Part shown: in pieces, positions 1-12,128 of the stretch
Position numbering within the stretch: position 1 is the first letter of the stretch
How the letters are laid out: each line of letters opens with the position of its first letter
Assembly (NCBI RefSeq): GCF_034702125.1
Contig: NC_085865.1
Coordinates: 26,262,567-26,326,566 of the forward strand
Direction of reading: 5' to 3'
Length of the DNA: 64,000 nt
From: Engraulis encrasicolus
Lineage: Eukaryota; Chordata; Actinopteri; Clupeiformes; Engraulidae
Translations under genes and position numbers: made by a program
Notes under the pieces: generated by a model
What the model saw: only the letters and a program-made list of their open reading frames with translations
What the model was told of the DNA's origin: nothing
Database searches by the model: none

Positions 1-817
1 ACATCACTGCGTATAAACACTGTGGGGCCTAAATTAGGCCTAAATGGGTATGACAGGCTGTCACAATGTTGTTGTTTTTTTATCCACATGCTGTTTAAAT
101 GGGATCAAAATATATATGGATACAAAATATCTATTTTTAAAGGCCATGGGGTAATTAAGGGTAATTGGACAATTAAGTCCTTGGAGTGAATCAGTCCATA
201 GCCCCACTGTTCGCTCTAGGGAAATGAAACGTTAGATGAATATTATGGATGGATTCACACCAGATTTATCAGTCCCAGATGCTGTACACTTCAATGTCAA
301 GTTGAAACTTTAAAAAGAAACAGAATTTTCACAATAGTAAAGCATGCATTTTTTTGAAGGTAATGAGACACTTTTCTTGTTTCTATTTTCTCATAGTTTA
401 TTTGCATGGATATTTGGTTTGTACCATATGATAAATCGACAAACACTGTGTCCATTGAAAGCAGGCACTTCAGTTTTTTATACCACTCCACATAGCTGTA
501 GTCAGCAATATTCAAAAGCATCCAGCGTGCCACTGCAATTGAGTTTTGAAGGCGTTTTTATCCTTTTACACTCCAAGATGACTTTTCAAACTTTTCATTT
601 CCTTGGCAGACGATCTTTCATTTCTTTCCTGGGCTGGTATATGAAACAGGAGCAGCATCTGTGGCTCTGTTCTCCACACAAGGGAGGACATAATCCATGG
701 AGCAGTACCTTGATAAATTCTATAAGGAATATGGCTCAGATACAGACATAGACACAAACCATACAGTATTTATGTCCTATCCTAATGATCAGCCTGAGTA
801 GGCCTACAGTTGCAGCT

Positions 818-818
<1 letters not shown>
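1..818. other. unassigned stretch
   Basis: Non-coding sequence. A 135-codon open frame at 344-751 has no recognisable domain, and open frames overlap it on the other strand, so I do not call a gene. I see no repeat family that I can name. Confidence 0.5.
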
Positions 819-867
<49 letters not shown>

Positions 868-876
868 GAGAGAGAG
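819..876. repeat. (AG)n microsatellite
   Basis: About 29 AG units with one AT interruption near 861. A simple dinucleotide repeat. Confidence 0.95.
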
Positions 877-1654
877 GAGGAATGAATATGGAAAGGAAAG
901 ATATTCAACTGCAACTGCAACCAACTGCATGCATACAAATATCAAACCAGACCAGCCATTTGGTATGAAATTGTTAAATATCTCATATACCGCAAATGTC
1001 ACAATCTATTATAAAAAAAGTAGTTCATCCAAAATCGACTCAGACAGAGAGGAATTGAATTAGAGGATTTAATGATGATTTATTGAAAGAGAAGTTGGCA
1101 AGTGATATCCAGTGCTTTGGCGGATGCCCAGTCGTCAACCCGGATCTTGCACTGATGGATCCAGTAGAGCCTGCCGTGGTCATGCAGCAGGGACTGGACC
1201 TTTTACCCCCCAGGTGGAAGACTGGACCCAACTGGTGGTGAAGGGGCAGGAGGGGGAGATCCTGATAGCCGGCACCTGAAGTAGCAAGAGGGGTGAGTCA
1301 GACACGTCATTATAAACACAAGGTTGACCTCTGATTGGCTGCAGCTTGGTCCTCCTGGTAGAAATACCGCAAGCCACATTTCTTCCATGCAGTCAAACTG
1401 TCTTGTGTATTACAGAAGCTGCATCTGGTCTTGTCTCGCAGTAGTTTAGTTTAGCATAACAAACAGGCACACACAGGTGTTGCAATGACCTGACACAGCA
1501 CCTCAGTTTCAGAGATCTCTTTAGACCACAAAAATATCAATATCAAACACAAACAGCAGTATAGCACCAACACCAAATGCAAACTTGTGTTTAACCAATC
1601 AGACACATGCGCTCAGTGCAGCCAGGACATTAGTAGCAGGGCAACAGTGGGCTC
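877..1654. other. unassigned stretch
   Basis: I see no gene or named repeat. The short open frames on the minus strand overlap one another and look incidental. Confidence 0.45.
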
Positions 1655-1662
1655 ATTGTCAG

Positions 1663-1764
1663 CAGGGCTGCCGCCAGGCATAGGCGGACTAAGCAGAGCG
1701 CTTAGGGCCTCAGCCACTTTGCCCCCACAATTGTGGCCTCCTAAATCGAGATTGACTAAAAAAT

Positions 1765-1814
<50 letters not shown>

Positions 1815-1878
1815 TAATTATCAGTGGGCCTCCTGGCCAGATATGTTTAGGGTCTCCATAACCTTAGCAGCAGCTCTG
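1663..1878. mobile_element. hAT-type MITE (216 bp)
   Basis: The element starts CAGGGCTGCCGCCAGG and ends in the complement of CAGAGCTGCTGCTAAGG, giving imperfect terminal inverted repeats. It is flanked by a perfect 8-bp direct repeat, ATTGTCAG, at 1655-1662 and 1879-1886. A CAG-start terminus with an 8-bp target duplication is the hAT signature. It has no coding capacity, and half of the interior is an (ATT)n tract. It is too short to encode transposase, so it must have been mobilised in trans. Confidence 0.9.
1766..1815. repeat. (ATT)n microsatellite inside the hAT MITE
   Basis: About 16 trinucleotide units within the MITE at 1663-1878. Confidence 0.95.
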
Positions 1879-1886
1879 ATTGTCAG

Positions 1887-3220
1887 GCCCAGAGTATGGC
1901 TCTCTACACCAGGGTTATTCAAATGGCGGCCCCGGGGCCAGATGCGGCCCTTGGACGGCAAGGTTCGGGCCCCTCACAAGCCCCTTGAAATACAGAATCT
2001 TTTTTCGGAATTTAGAGATAAAAGTACGGGTTTCTTATCGAGCTGAAACGAGACACGGGACGTTAAAATGCAGGACATTACCTCTAAGAAATACAAAACT
2101 TTCTGGGGGAGGACCCCCATACCCCCCACCACAGTCTGCAACCATAATACATACGTATAGATCGGCCCCTTTACTGAGAGAAATTTGAAAAACTGACCCT
2201 CGGTGACATTTAAACTAGACTGCCTGTGCAGTCGCCTTCGACTGCTTAAAGATCGCCTCTCAACGTTATTTCATTAATACTGCCGTGTTCCCCAATGTTA
2301 TTGAATGTGTTACGCGTTGGTCCTGTTTTAAAAAACGCGCTGGTTGCTTTGTTTCAAGACGTTTTTGCAAGCTGGCAAGGTGGCTTGTGGAGAAACGAGA
2401 GAGTGTTCCGTGTTTCTCGTGGAAATGCGTCTCTGATTGGCTCACTCCTCCTGCTCTCGAAGAAACGCGTCTCTGATTGGCTCAGTCCTCCAGTCCTTGG
2501 AGAGAATGTAATGGCAAACAGAGTCGCCACTTCCCCTGGTGGTACTGCACTATAGGGGCGCCAGCGGAGGCGTGCAGGCTCCATTCAGGGCTGTGCTCTT
2601 TAGACAGCGACCCCTAGGCTTGCTGCAGGCACGGAGCAACCAGAGTGAGTTGACTTTATGTATGAGGCTTTGTGCTGTGTGTGTACCTGAGAGTAGCAAC
2701 CAGCTGATAGCTAAGCTAAGCTATGTTTCGGGCCACCAGACGTTGCTTGTTTTGAAAACAAGCAGAAAAAAATTACTCGACATGTTTTTAGATAAATGGG
2801 TTGATATAAACCTTTGTGGGCCAACGCCTTCTTTCGACGTGACGAAACACAGAAAGGCTTTCGTGATTCGCTCGTTTCTCTGCATTATTTATGTAAATTG
2901 GGAAACACCGGGAAACACAGCCAGGAGAGTTGACGCACCGCTATGAGAGCCTTGCAAGTGAGTTTAACTTGGGGTGACCGTCCGATCTTCGAAAGGAGTG
3001 AGTAAAACTGAGTTTTATCGGAAGTTGGCCTTTAAGGTATATCCCCGAAACGCGACGCTTCCAGTCCCCCATCATTCCTACCACTCCCGTCCACCATTTC
3101 GTAAACGTATATGATAAATACAAAATATAAAATAAATATATTTAATATCTATACATAGATCAATGACGTGCATAGGCTTAAAACCAAATGACTATTGTGA
3201 AAATGAAGGAAAAAATGGGG
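1887..3220. other. unassigned stretch with a hAT-like left end and a CpG-richer block
   Basis: At 1910 the sequence begins CAGGGTTATTCAAATGGCGG, which resembles one terminus of hAT elements that start CAGGGGT and continue into GGCGGCCC. I could not find the opposite terminus or a TSD, so it is not called as an element. The stretch 2260-2620 has more CpG than its surroundings and holds the duplicated ATTGG motif listed separately. An open frame at 2539-2946 shows no domain. Confidence 0.4.
2427..2491. repeat. two-copy 40-bp-period repeat with ATTGG (reverse CCAAT)
   Basis: The string GCGTCTCTGATTGGCTCA occurs at 2427 and again at 2467 in a CpG-rich neighbourhood. ATTGG is the reverse complement of the CCAAT box bound by NF-Y. 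The repeat is plain. A promoter role is only a possibility, since no gene follows. Confidence 0.6.
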
Positions 3221-3590
3221 CAAATGGTAACACTGTTGGTTCACTATTACAGTGGATATACCACATTAGGTACAGTGTAATAACCAGTGTAACAATATTT
3301 AATACCACGTCATACCAGTGTGACACCATGTACCAATTTTGTACTTATATCATGTAGGCTATTTGTGTGTAAGTGGTATTACATGGTATTGCATATTTGT
3401 ACACTGGTATTACACTAGTATTACATGGTATTACATATTTTTACACTGGTTATTACACTGTACCTGGTATTGCCTATTTTTACACTGGTATTACACTAGT
3501 ATTACATGGTATTAAATATTATTACACTGGTTATTACACTGTAGGCCTACCTGATATGGTAGATTCACTGAAATGGTGAACCATTAAATT
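3221..3590. mobile_element. palindromic AT-rich MITE with internal 80-bp tandem repeat
   Basis: The left part (GTACAGTGTAATAACCAGTG, near 3270) reappears as its complement near 3521-3545, so the two halves are inverted copies. Between them an 80-bp unit built on ACACTGGTATTACACTAG is repeated at 3401 and 3481. The left side contains GGTAACACTGTTGG, a type of terminus seen in fish MITEs. The outer limits and the TSD are not resolved. Confidence 0.6.
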
Positions 3591-3600
3591 AAGGAGTTAC

Positions 3601-4445
3601 CGGGCAAATCAATCCACCCAGTCAGAAGTTATGGGCCAAATAAAAATTCCACCATTTTGAAAGTGTTGACCTCCAAACTCGAATCAGTTCATGAACCTAC
3701 CCTGCAGCATTCACACACCAAATCTGGGACAAATCCATCCACACGGTCAGAAGTAATGGGCCAAACAAAAATTCGGCCATCTTGAATTCGGCCATCTTGA
3801 AATTGTTGACCTCCAAACTCGAATCAGTTCATGAACCTACCCTAGAACATTCACACACCAAATCTGGGACAAATCCATCCACCCGGTCAGAAGTTATGGA
3901 CCAAACAAAAATTCGGCCATCTTGAATTCGGCCATCTTGAAAGTGTTAACCTCCAAACACTAATCAGTTCATGAACCCACCCTAGAGCATTCACACACCA
4001 AATCTGGGACAAATCCATCCACCCGGTCAGAAGTAATGGGCCAAACAAAAATTCGGTCATCTTGAATTCGGCCATCTTGAAATTGTTGACCTCCAAACTC
4101 GAATCAGTTCATGAACCTACCCTAGAACATTCACACACCAAATCTAGGACAAATCCATCAACCCGGTCAGAAGTTATGGACCAAACAAATTGAATTCGGC
4201 CATCTTGAAAGTGTTAACCTCCAAACTCTAATCAGTTCATGAACCCACCCTAGAGCATTCACACACCAAATCTGGGACAAATCCATCCACCCGGTCAGAA
4301 GTAATGGGCCAAACAAAAATTCGGCCATCTTGAATTCGGCCATCTTGAAATTGTTGACCTCCAAACTCGAATCAGTTCATTAACCTGCCCTAGAGCATTC
4401 ACACACCAAATCTGGGACAAATCCAAACATCCGTTCAAAAGTTAT
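3601..4445. repeat. satellite array, period about 140 bp, six copies
   Basis: The string AAATCTGGGACAAATCC and its variants recur near 3720, 3860, 4000, 4140, 4267 and 4407, giving a period of 140 bp. One copy is shorter by 13 bp, through loss of part of the inner repeat. Each unit contains a nested 15-bp direct repeat, ATTCGGCCATCTTGA, usually twice. The minus strand is open through one and a half units (3887-4096, 4167-4364), but the encoded peptide simply repeats with the DNA, so this is not called coding. Confidence 0.9.
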
Positions 4446-5457
4446 CGCGTTAACACGAAAGACCTTACGCGGCGGACGCGGCGGACGCGGCGGTGCACGC
4501 AAAATCATTACATCCCCGACGCTCCACGTTTCAGGGATATAATGAATAGACCTGCTCTAAAAATGGGATGTCAATATAAAAGTCTCTGTAATATTCAGTG
4601 GTTCGGGAGTGTACATTCAAAAATATTTACAAAACATTCAGTAGAAATAATTCTGAAAATCTTACACTAACCAAAAGTCAGGGAAGCAGTAACACTATTA
4701 TTGACTGGGGTCAAATGTTATCTGAAAGTTAATTTAAGTTCGTTAAGACCATTACCTTGATGTATTTGAACCTATGGGGCCAAATGAAAAAGTTAAATTT
4801 CAGCTCTTTAAGACCATTGCCCAGTCCCACCAGGAAATCGCGGCCATTTTCTCAAAAATTCGCGATCTGAATTGCCAGATGGTGCATGAGGATTTCCATA
4901 AAAATCGCGATAAAAGTTGCGGAGCTTCTTTTTTCGTAATTTACCGTGATGGATTTGAACAAATGGCACTCATGTTTAGAGGTCATGTTTGGAGATAAGT
5001 GCTGCTGTGCAACACTGGCCCAGACCTTGTGTTTGAGTGTTGGTGGTGTTTACGAACGGGCATCCAACTGCTAGATGAGTCTTGAGAGTAAGTGAGAAAA
5101 GTAATAGAGTTGATTTTAGGGCAACTGAATGGACACTGAAATTATCGTACATCAGGGATTTTTTTCACATTATTGATTGTGCATCGCACAGAGGCCAACA
5201 ATATGGTACAAACACGATAATTATTGTACATCTGGCAACACTGGACGGGCCTAAGGGTTTTACCTTATTAGCTAGATTAGCAGCCTATAAATACCCATAG
5301 AGAAATGAGGAAAACTATACTTCACTGCTTGTTCAGCAGTTCACCTTAACATAGTCTCACACAGTGCACTGAGGTCTTTAGTGCATAGTGTTGTGGAAAA
5401 ATTTGAGCACTATGCACTGTGCCCTCACTGGAAGCTCGCCAAAATACGAGTTGGCTA
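4446..5457. other. unassigned stretch after the satellite
   Basis: It begins with a 9-bp GCGGACGCG-type tandem repeat (4468-4494). Next comes a 13-bp imperfect inverted repeat (4505-4517 with 4533-4545, TCATTACATCCCC-like arms). A phrase about AAGTTAA..TTAAGACCATT occurs twice (4727-4755, 4784-4815). A short perfect hairpin, AGTGCATAGTG/CACTATGCACT, lies at 5380-5390 and 5409-5419. The satellite and this tail may belong to one larger transposon. I cannot prove its ends. Confidence 0.45.
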
Positions 5458-5465
5458 CTGTTTAC

Positions 5466-6602
5466 TAGAGATGATATAAAACCCGGAGGATCCGGTTGGA
5501 GAGCCGGATCAAGACCTCATCCGAACAGACCGGATGGCTGTCGTGCATTGATCCGCCAAAGGCGGGTCAGACGGCATTTCATTAATATGTCAACAAAATG
5601 GCAGTTACAGCGCGAGAAATTGTGAAACCGGAATATATCCTCTTTAGTTGACTACAACAGCCATTCTCTAATCTCCCTAGTATGCTGTTCAGTCACGAAC
5701 ACTCACTGAGTAAAACTGAACCAACTCCCGCCTCGTCATTCATCGAGCCTGTTAGATCCGTCCAGCCTGTTGTGTCCAATTGAGTCGCGGATCCCCGTGT
5801 GTGTGCTTCTGACTCTGTTGAGGTCTACATTCCTAAATGTTAACAGTGCTCTGCCAACGCTTTAACATCTCAGTCTGTAGGCTACTCTTAGGGAAATTAT
5901 AGTCTACAGACGTGACTCTACTATCACTCACTGCGTTACAGCGTACAGTCTTTAAAGCCACTGCTGTCACTCCCCTCGTCCGAGTCACTCAGCAGCGGCG
6001 CCCTCGGCGACTCGGTGAGACGAATCCTGACTGAGTTGTTGGTAGCAGCGAATCCCCTACGGATCGGATCAATGCTAAGTTTCGTTTTTGCCACGAGTGT
6101 GCGAGTCGCAAGGCAACTCGGCAGCGGAAGCGAGTGGTCATCTGTTGCTCGCCTCTTGTCTGTCCCTGCTGAACTAGACTTCTGCTCACAAATATTTGAA
6201 TGTTAGTCTTCTTAAATACAAACACACACATTATTTATTGCAAAATCAGGAACATGCCGTTTCACTGCTGCCAAAGGCTGTTCGAGTTGTGGTTGCATGT
6301 TTAGTGAGGAGACCCAGGTGGGTCTGCTCGCAGCATGAGTTTAGGAACTGTGACATTCATAAAGTGAGTTTTGTTGATCAAACTGTCTTACTCTTTGATT
6401 TATCAACGTGAATTGATAAATGGAACAACAAAGTTGAGGTGCATAGCCACTTAACGACAGAAACATTTTAAAAAATACATTATTATTGTTTCTTTTTATT
6501 TATTTTAAATAAGTGATCCGAGTGATACGTCTAATCCGGGTACCCTCCTTGGAATGATCCAATCAATCCGGACGCCTCAAAGATTCGAGTTAAGCACCTC
6601 TA
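5466..6602. mobile_element. non-autonomous hAT element (Ac-like termini, 1137 bp)
   Basis: The left end starts TAGAGATG and the right end is the complement of TAGAGGTG. Related GGATCC/CCGGA motifs lie inside both ends. The element is flanked by a perfect 8-bp duplication, CTGTTTAC, at 5458-5465 and 6603-6610. The terminus resembles the plant Ac type (TAGGGATG). Internal open frames are shorter than 85 codons and lack any hAT transposase motif, so this is a deletion derivative or MITE-like element. The interior is CpG-rich (5980-6150), which suggests a fairly young insertion or low methylation. Confidence 0.9.
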
Positions 6603-6610
6603 CTGTTTAC

Positions 6611-6817
6611 AATGCACAGTGTCTGGTGCTTGTGTTTCCATGTCCTTCACCCCAAAGGACAACAATCACACATACAATACTTTGGTTGGCATACAAAGGT
6701 TGGTGTCCCATCAACATTACTTGCAGAATTAGGAGACTGTTGACCAAACTCTTCTACTGAACTGAATGCCACATATCCTCCGTGTCATTGTCAACATGGC
6801 CGCCGTTTAGTGCATGC
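6611..6817. other. spacer between two hAT insertions
   Basis: About 200 bp of unassigned sequence separate the hAT element ending at 6602 from the next one at 6826. Confidence 0.6.
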
Positions 6818-6825
6818 AGTGTCCA

Positions 6826-8327
6826 CAGGCGCGGAGTGGCCGTCGGGAGATCGGGGACTTGTCCCGATGGGCCGCGGCCATGAAATGTGATAATAAGGCC
6901 GCTTTACATTCTTAACCGGCCCTGATTTTACGAAATTGTACTAATGTGCACTGATTTCTAACTTTCTATTTCCCCATGTGTATGTTGAGCTAGCTGACTA
7001 GCCAGTATTTATACCGTATACCAGACGGCTATACCTCACTGACGGTGTCAAGTAAGTAAATTGGCCACACCCCTTCGCTACTGATAATTTTCATACACCG
7101 TAGATCGCGGAAGTTTACAAGATCTTAGTAACACAGTTTCGTTTTCAGTATTTGAAGAACCTGTGATATGTAGATTGGTTACCAAAGGATGGAAATATTA
7201 ATAAATTACGAGTTATTTTCCGATTTCCACACGACTGTTACAGTTTACAGTCTTTCCAGTCCAGATTCACTTGCTCTGTGGTTATTGAATTGGGTTACGA
7301 ACAGACTCCACCAAGTGGTAAGGAAGAGAACTGCACCTAACAGAAGCAATGGGTTTTGTTTTGATTTGTTAGAACTACCAGTATATCTCCTTATAGTCGA
7401 AATAATATTATTATCATACATATATTTATATGTGGTACATTTAGGATGTAGCCTATGTCTGAAGAAATGGAACAAAATAATTACCACACAAGATTCTGAT
7501 GTGACCAGTGCTGGGTGTGTAGGCTAAGCTGTGGATTAAAGTAGAGTGATTGCAAGAAACAAAGACATTTGCTGCGACGAAGACAGCGTTTTAAGGTAGG
7601 CCTACACCGTTTGGTTATACATTTTGTTGACTTATGGTTGTGCTTTGAAGTAGCTAGATTTGCTGCATGGTGGGTTTATTGCGCAATGTAGACAGACTTT
7701 TTGTAAGCTATAGGCTACTAGCCTACTATATTTAAGCCTACTCTTCTAAAAATCCCCATACTCAAAACTTTGTGCCCATGCTCATCCTGTCTTCCTTAAA
7801 CGATATTTCAATTTCAAACGGTCAAAAATGACTGTGGAGTGCACATTTGCATGGAGCAGTAGCGTGATGTAGCCTAACCTAGTAGGCCTATGAATGCTTT
7901 GGACTGTGATGATGGCTCCAGTGGTGTAGTCTACTTTTTGAAGTGGATATACTGTATATTTGAGCATTTTTTGATGTGTACTGTATATATTTGTGCTATT
8001 GTAAATAATGGATCAATCAATTTTAAGTGGGTATACTGTAATCCCTGAAATTTTGAAATTGGTGCGTATACCTGTGTTTTACGTAGACTACACCACTGGC
8101 TGTGCATTTCATCAAGGTGTAGGCTACAATTCTCCACTTCAGGTTGATATTTTGACAACACTAACGTTCACATGTAGTACGACTGCAGATTTCGTGGCTT
8201 TTGTCTTTTTGGTTAGGAAACCATGTTGTTCGCTTAGTTTTTTTCTCTGTTTTTTTTTTATTTTTTTAAAGAGGGCCGCCAAGGGGAAAATTCTCCCGGT
8301 GGGAAAAGGTGGGCCACTCCGCCCCTG
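6826..8327. mobile_element. non-autonomous hAT element (1502 bp)
   Basis: The left end starts CAGGCGCGGAGTGGCC and the right end is the complement of CAGGGGCGGAGTGGCC. The 8-bp duplication AGTGTCCA is perfect, at 6818-6825 and 8328-8335. The longest internal frame (7189-7527, 112 codons) has no transposase or BED-finger features. The element carries a second, palindromic MITE (7918-8099) inside it. Superfamily assignment is firm from the ends and TSD. The family name is not known to me. Confidence 0.92.
7918..8099. mobile_element. palindromic MITE nested in the hAT element
   Basis: The termini are CCAGTGGTGTAGTCTAC and its complement (GTAGACTACACCACTGG), followed inward by GGTATACTG-like motifs on both sides. 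The length is about 182 bp and it has no coding capacity. The TSD is unclear, so the superfamily is left open. Because it lies inside 6826-8327 it is the younger of the two. Confidence 0.8.
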
Positions 8328-8335
8328 AGTGTCCA

Positions 8336-8955
8336 TCATTCTGCACTGCATTTTTCCACCATTGTTAGGGGATCATCCTGGCACTTTCAGTGCACTGGCT
8401 CAACTGAAATGTTCAGTGTGAGCACCCTAGGCACTGAAAAACAGTGCCCGAAGTGCACAAGTGCGTGATTTGAGACACAGCCACTGACTCTTGCCAATTG
8501 AATGTAAGTCAGAAGCAGAACGGGCATAAAGATATTCCTGTACGAATATACTTATCTCTGTGGGGGGGTTGGATAATGTGCTTTTCTTGATTGCAGACTC
8601 CGTTCGTCAATGTGGTTGTGCGCGATAACTTTTTGTAGTTTAAATTCAACACTTGTAGAGTAGGTCCAACTACACAAGTGCTAAAGTTAACCCGGTGAGT
8701 GTTGAATCAGCACTGTAAAATGTATTGTGTCCTACCCAGCATTTCAATACGGAGCCTTTGTGTGGCTCTCTGTGTGGCCCTGCATATGAGATGTGCATGG
8801 AGAAGCATTTAGCGAAATTAAGCACTGCTTGAGACGGCATATGAGCCCTGTAGGGGACTTGTATAGTGTTCACAACAATAGAAGGCTCATTACAATGCTC
8901 AGGTTATATTTTCCATGAAATTAAACACACATATGTAATCATGCATGCACATTCG
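8336..8955. other. unassigned stretch with a degraded AACACT-type MITE
   Basis: Near 8645-8740 are TTCAACACTTG and GTGTTGAATCAGCACTGTAAAA, which match the AACACTGCA MITE family found at 39.7, 48.6 and 50.2 kb. This copy is badly decayed. Nothing else can be named. Confidence 0.4.
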
Positions 8956-8972
8956 CACACACACACACACAC
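8956..8972. repeat. short (CA)n tract
   Basis: About 8 CA units that form the left edge of the repeat at 8973-9242. Confidence 0.9.
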
Positions 8973-9834
<862 letters not shown>

Positions 9835-9961
9835 GGTCAGTTGTCCTGGGCCCAGGCAGGGAGGGGGCCCAGAGTTACATTTCATGAGATTTTATGTGTT
9901 GGGTTTAGGACCCTTTCAGATGACTATGTCCCAGGGTGAACTAAAGCTGTCAGTGGCGCTG
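9835..9961 (-). mobile_element. hAT-type MITE fragment (CAGxGCCxCTGACAG family)
   Basis: Read on the minus strand it starts CAGCGCCACTGACAG and later contains CATCTGAAAGGGTCC and CTGGGCCCAGGACAACTGACC. These match, in the same order, the copies at 41483-41612 and 43003-43158. The far end is missing here, so no TSD is expected. Confidence 0.65.
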
Positions 9962-10519
9962 AATCCAATTGAGTTATTTTCATACAGATAGTGTTGAATG
10001 GGAGAAAAGATATGTCTATGGGGATGTTTGCAGTCATTCCAAACATTCCTTGACCTTTGCATTTGACTAGAAAACATTGATTAGCCATTATCGTTGACCT
10101 GTATGCAGCAACACCAGGACTTCTCCTCCAAAGCTATGATTGTTTTTTTCCAAACCGCAGAGATTTTTACACAATGCGCAACCAAGATCAAGCGCTGTTG
10201 TTTGGTTTGAGGCAAGGTCAATATGTTCCTTGTCTAACAATCTCTTGCCTTGTGGGGAATTTGATGTGTTGACTTTCCCTGCAGCCAAGACATATTTTAT
10301 CTTATGTGCATTGCAGAAGGGGTTTAACTGTTGATACCCCGTTGTAGGTTGTAGTGATGTTATCTCCTGTCCTGTCACTCTGAGCAAATGTGTTTTCCAG
10401 CTCAAAACTATAACTGACTCCAACTCTAAACTCTTAACTGTTCCAAACTTGTTGAGAACATATTTATGATATTTTACAAACTACATTAAATCACATAACA
10501 ATTTTATCTCAAGTAACTT
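9962..10519. other. unassigned stretch
   Basis: Overlapping short open frames on both strands (for example 10088-10423 minus) show no domain. I see nothing else. Confidence 0.5.
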
Positions 10520-10702
10520 GCAATTTAGGTAGAGGGTATGGGTTATGGTCCCTGAAGCAGGGTTAGGTGTCTTGAAGGGCACTTCGGACATTGATGAAGG
10601 ACCCACATTCTTCCTAAGGGTGGGTTACAAGGCCATAACTTTCCGATGCCAAGACCATCTTCCCGACCTTTTAGAAAAAGACTATCCCTCGCCAACTAGG
10701 CC
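10520..10702 (-). mobile_element. degraded V-SINE-like SINE
   Basis: On the minus strand it begins TGGCCTAGTTGG, like a tRNA A box. It keeps GAAGTGCCCTT, CACCTAACCCTG and CAGGGACCATAACC, which line up with the better copy at 44238-44470. The B box is eroded. It is an old copy of the same SINE family. Confidence 0.65.
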
Positions 10703-11914
<1,212 letters not shown>

Positions 11915-11922
11915 GACTACCA

Positions 11923-12120
11923 CAGTACTTTTCAACCTGTTTTGAGCCCAGGCACAACTTTTTTGAGGGCAAAATGCTGAGCCATTCCAACAATTGTAAA
12001 TGTTAACTGAAAATATTGCCTATACCAATATTAACAATACAGTCATTAATTTTAAACGGCACACCAGATGATCTCTCACGACACACTAGTGTTCCCCGGC
12101 ACAGTGGTTGAAAAATACTG
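11923..12120. mobile_element. hAT (Charlie-like) MITE, 198 bp
   Basis: The left end is CAGTACTTTTCAACCTG and the right end is the complement of CAGTATTTTTCAACCACTG. The flanks are GACTACCA (11915-11922) and GACTACCC (12121-12128), a 7/8 target duplication. It is non-coding. The CAGTxxTTTTCAACC terminus resembles hAT-Charlie type ends. Confidence 0.88.
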
Positions 12121-12128
12121 GACTACCC

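Noticed and set aside
344..751. 135-codon open frame
   Set aside because: No domain, no codon signal that I can defend, and an opposite-strand frame overlaps it.
1910..1950. Additional hAT element starting CAGGGTTATTC
   Set aside because: No matching right terminus or 8-bp duplication could be found within the window.
3601..4445. CRISPR array
   Set aside because: The repeats are 140 bp with no unique spacers between them, and the context is a vertebrate genome. It is a satellite.
4505..4545. Helitron 3' end
   Set aside because: A hairpin is present but no CTRR terminus, no 5' TC end and no Rep/helicase coding sequence is seen.
4774..4998. 74-codon open frame
   Set aside because: Starts with ATG but has no domain and lies in sequence with duplicated non-coding phrases.
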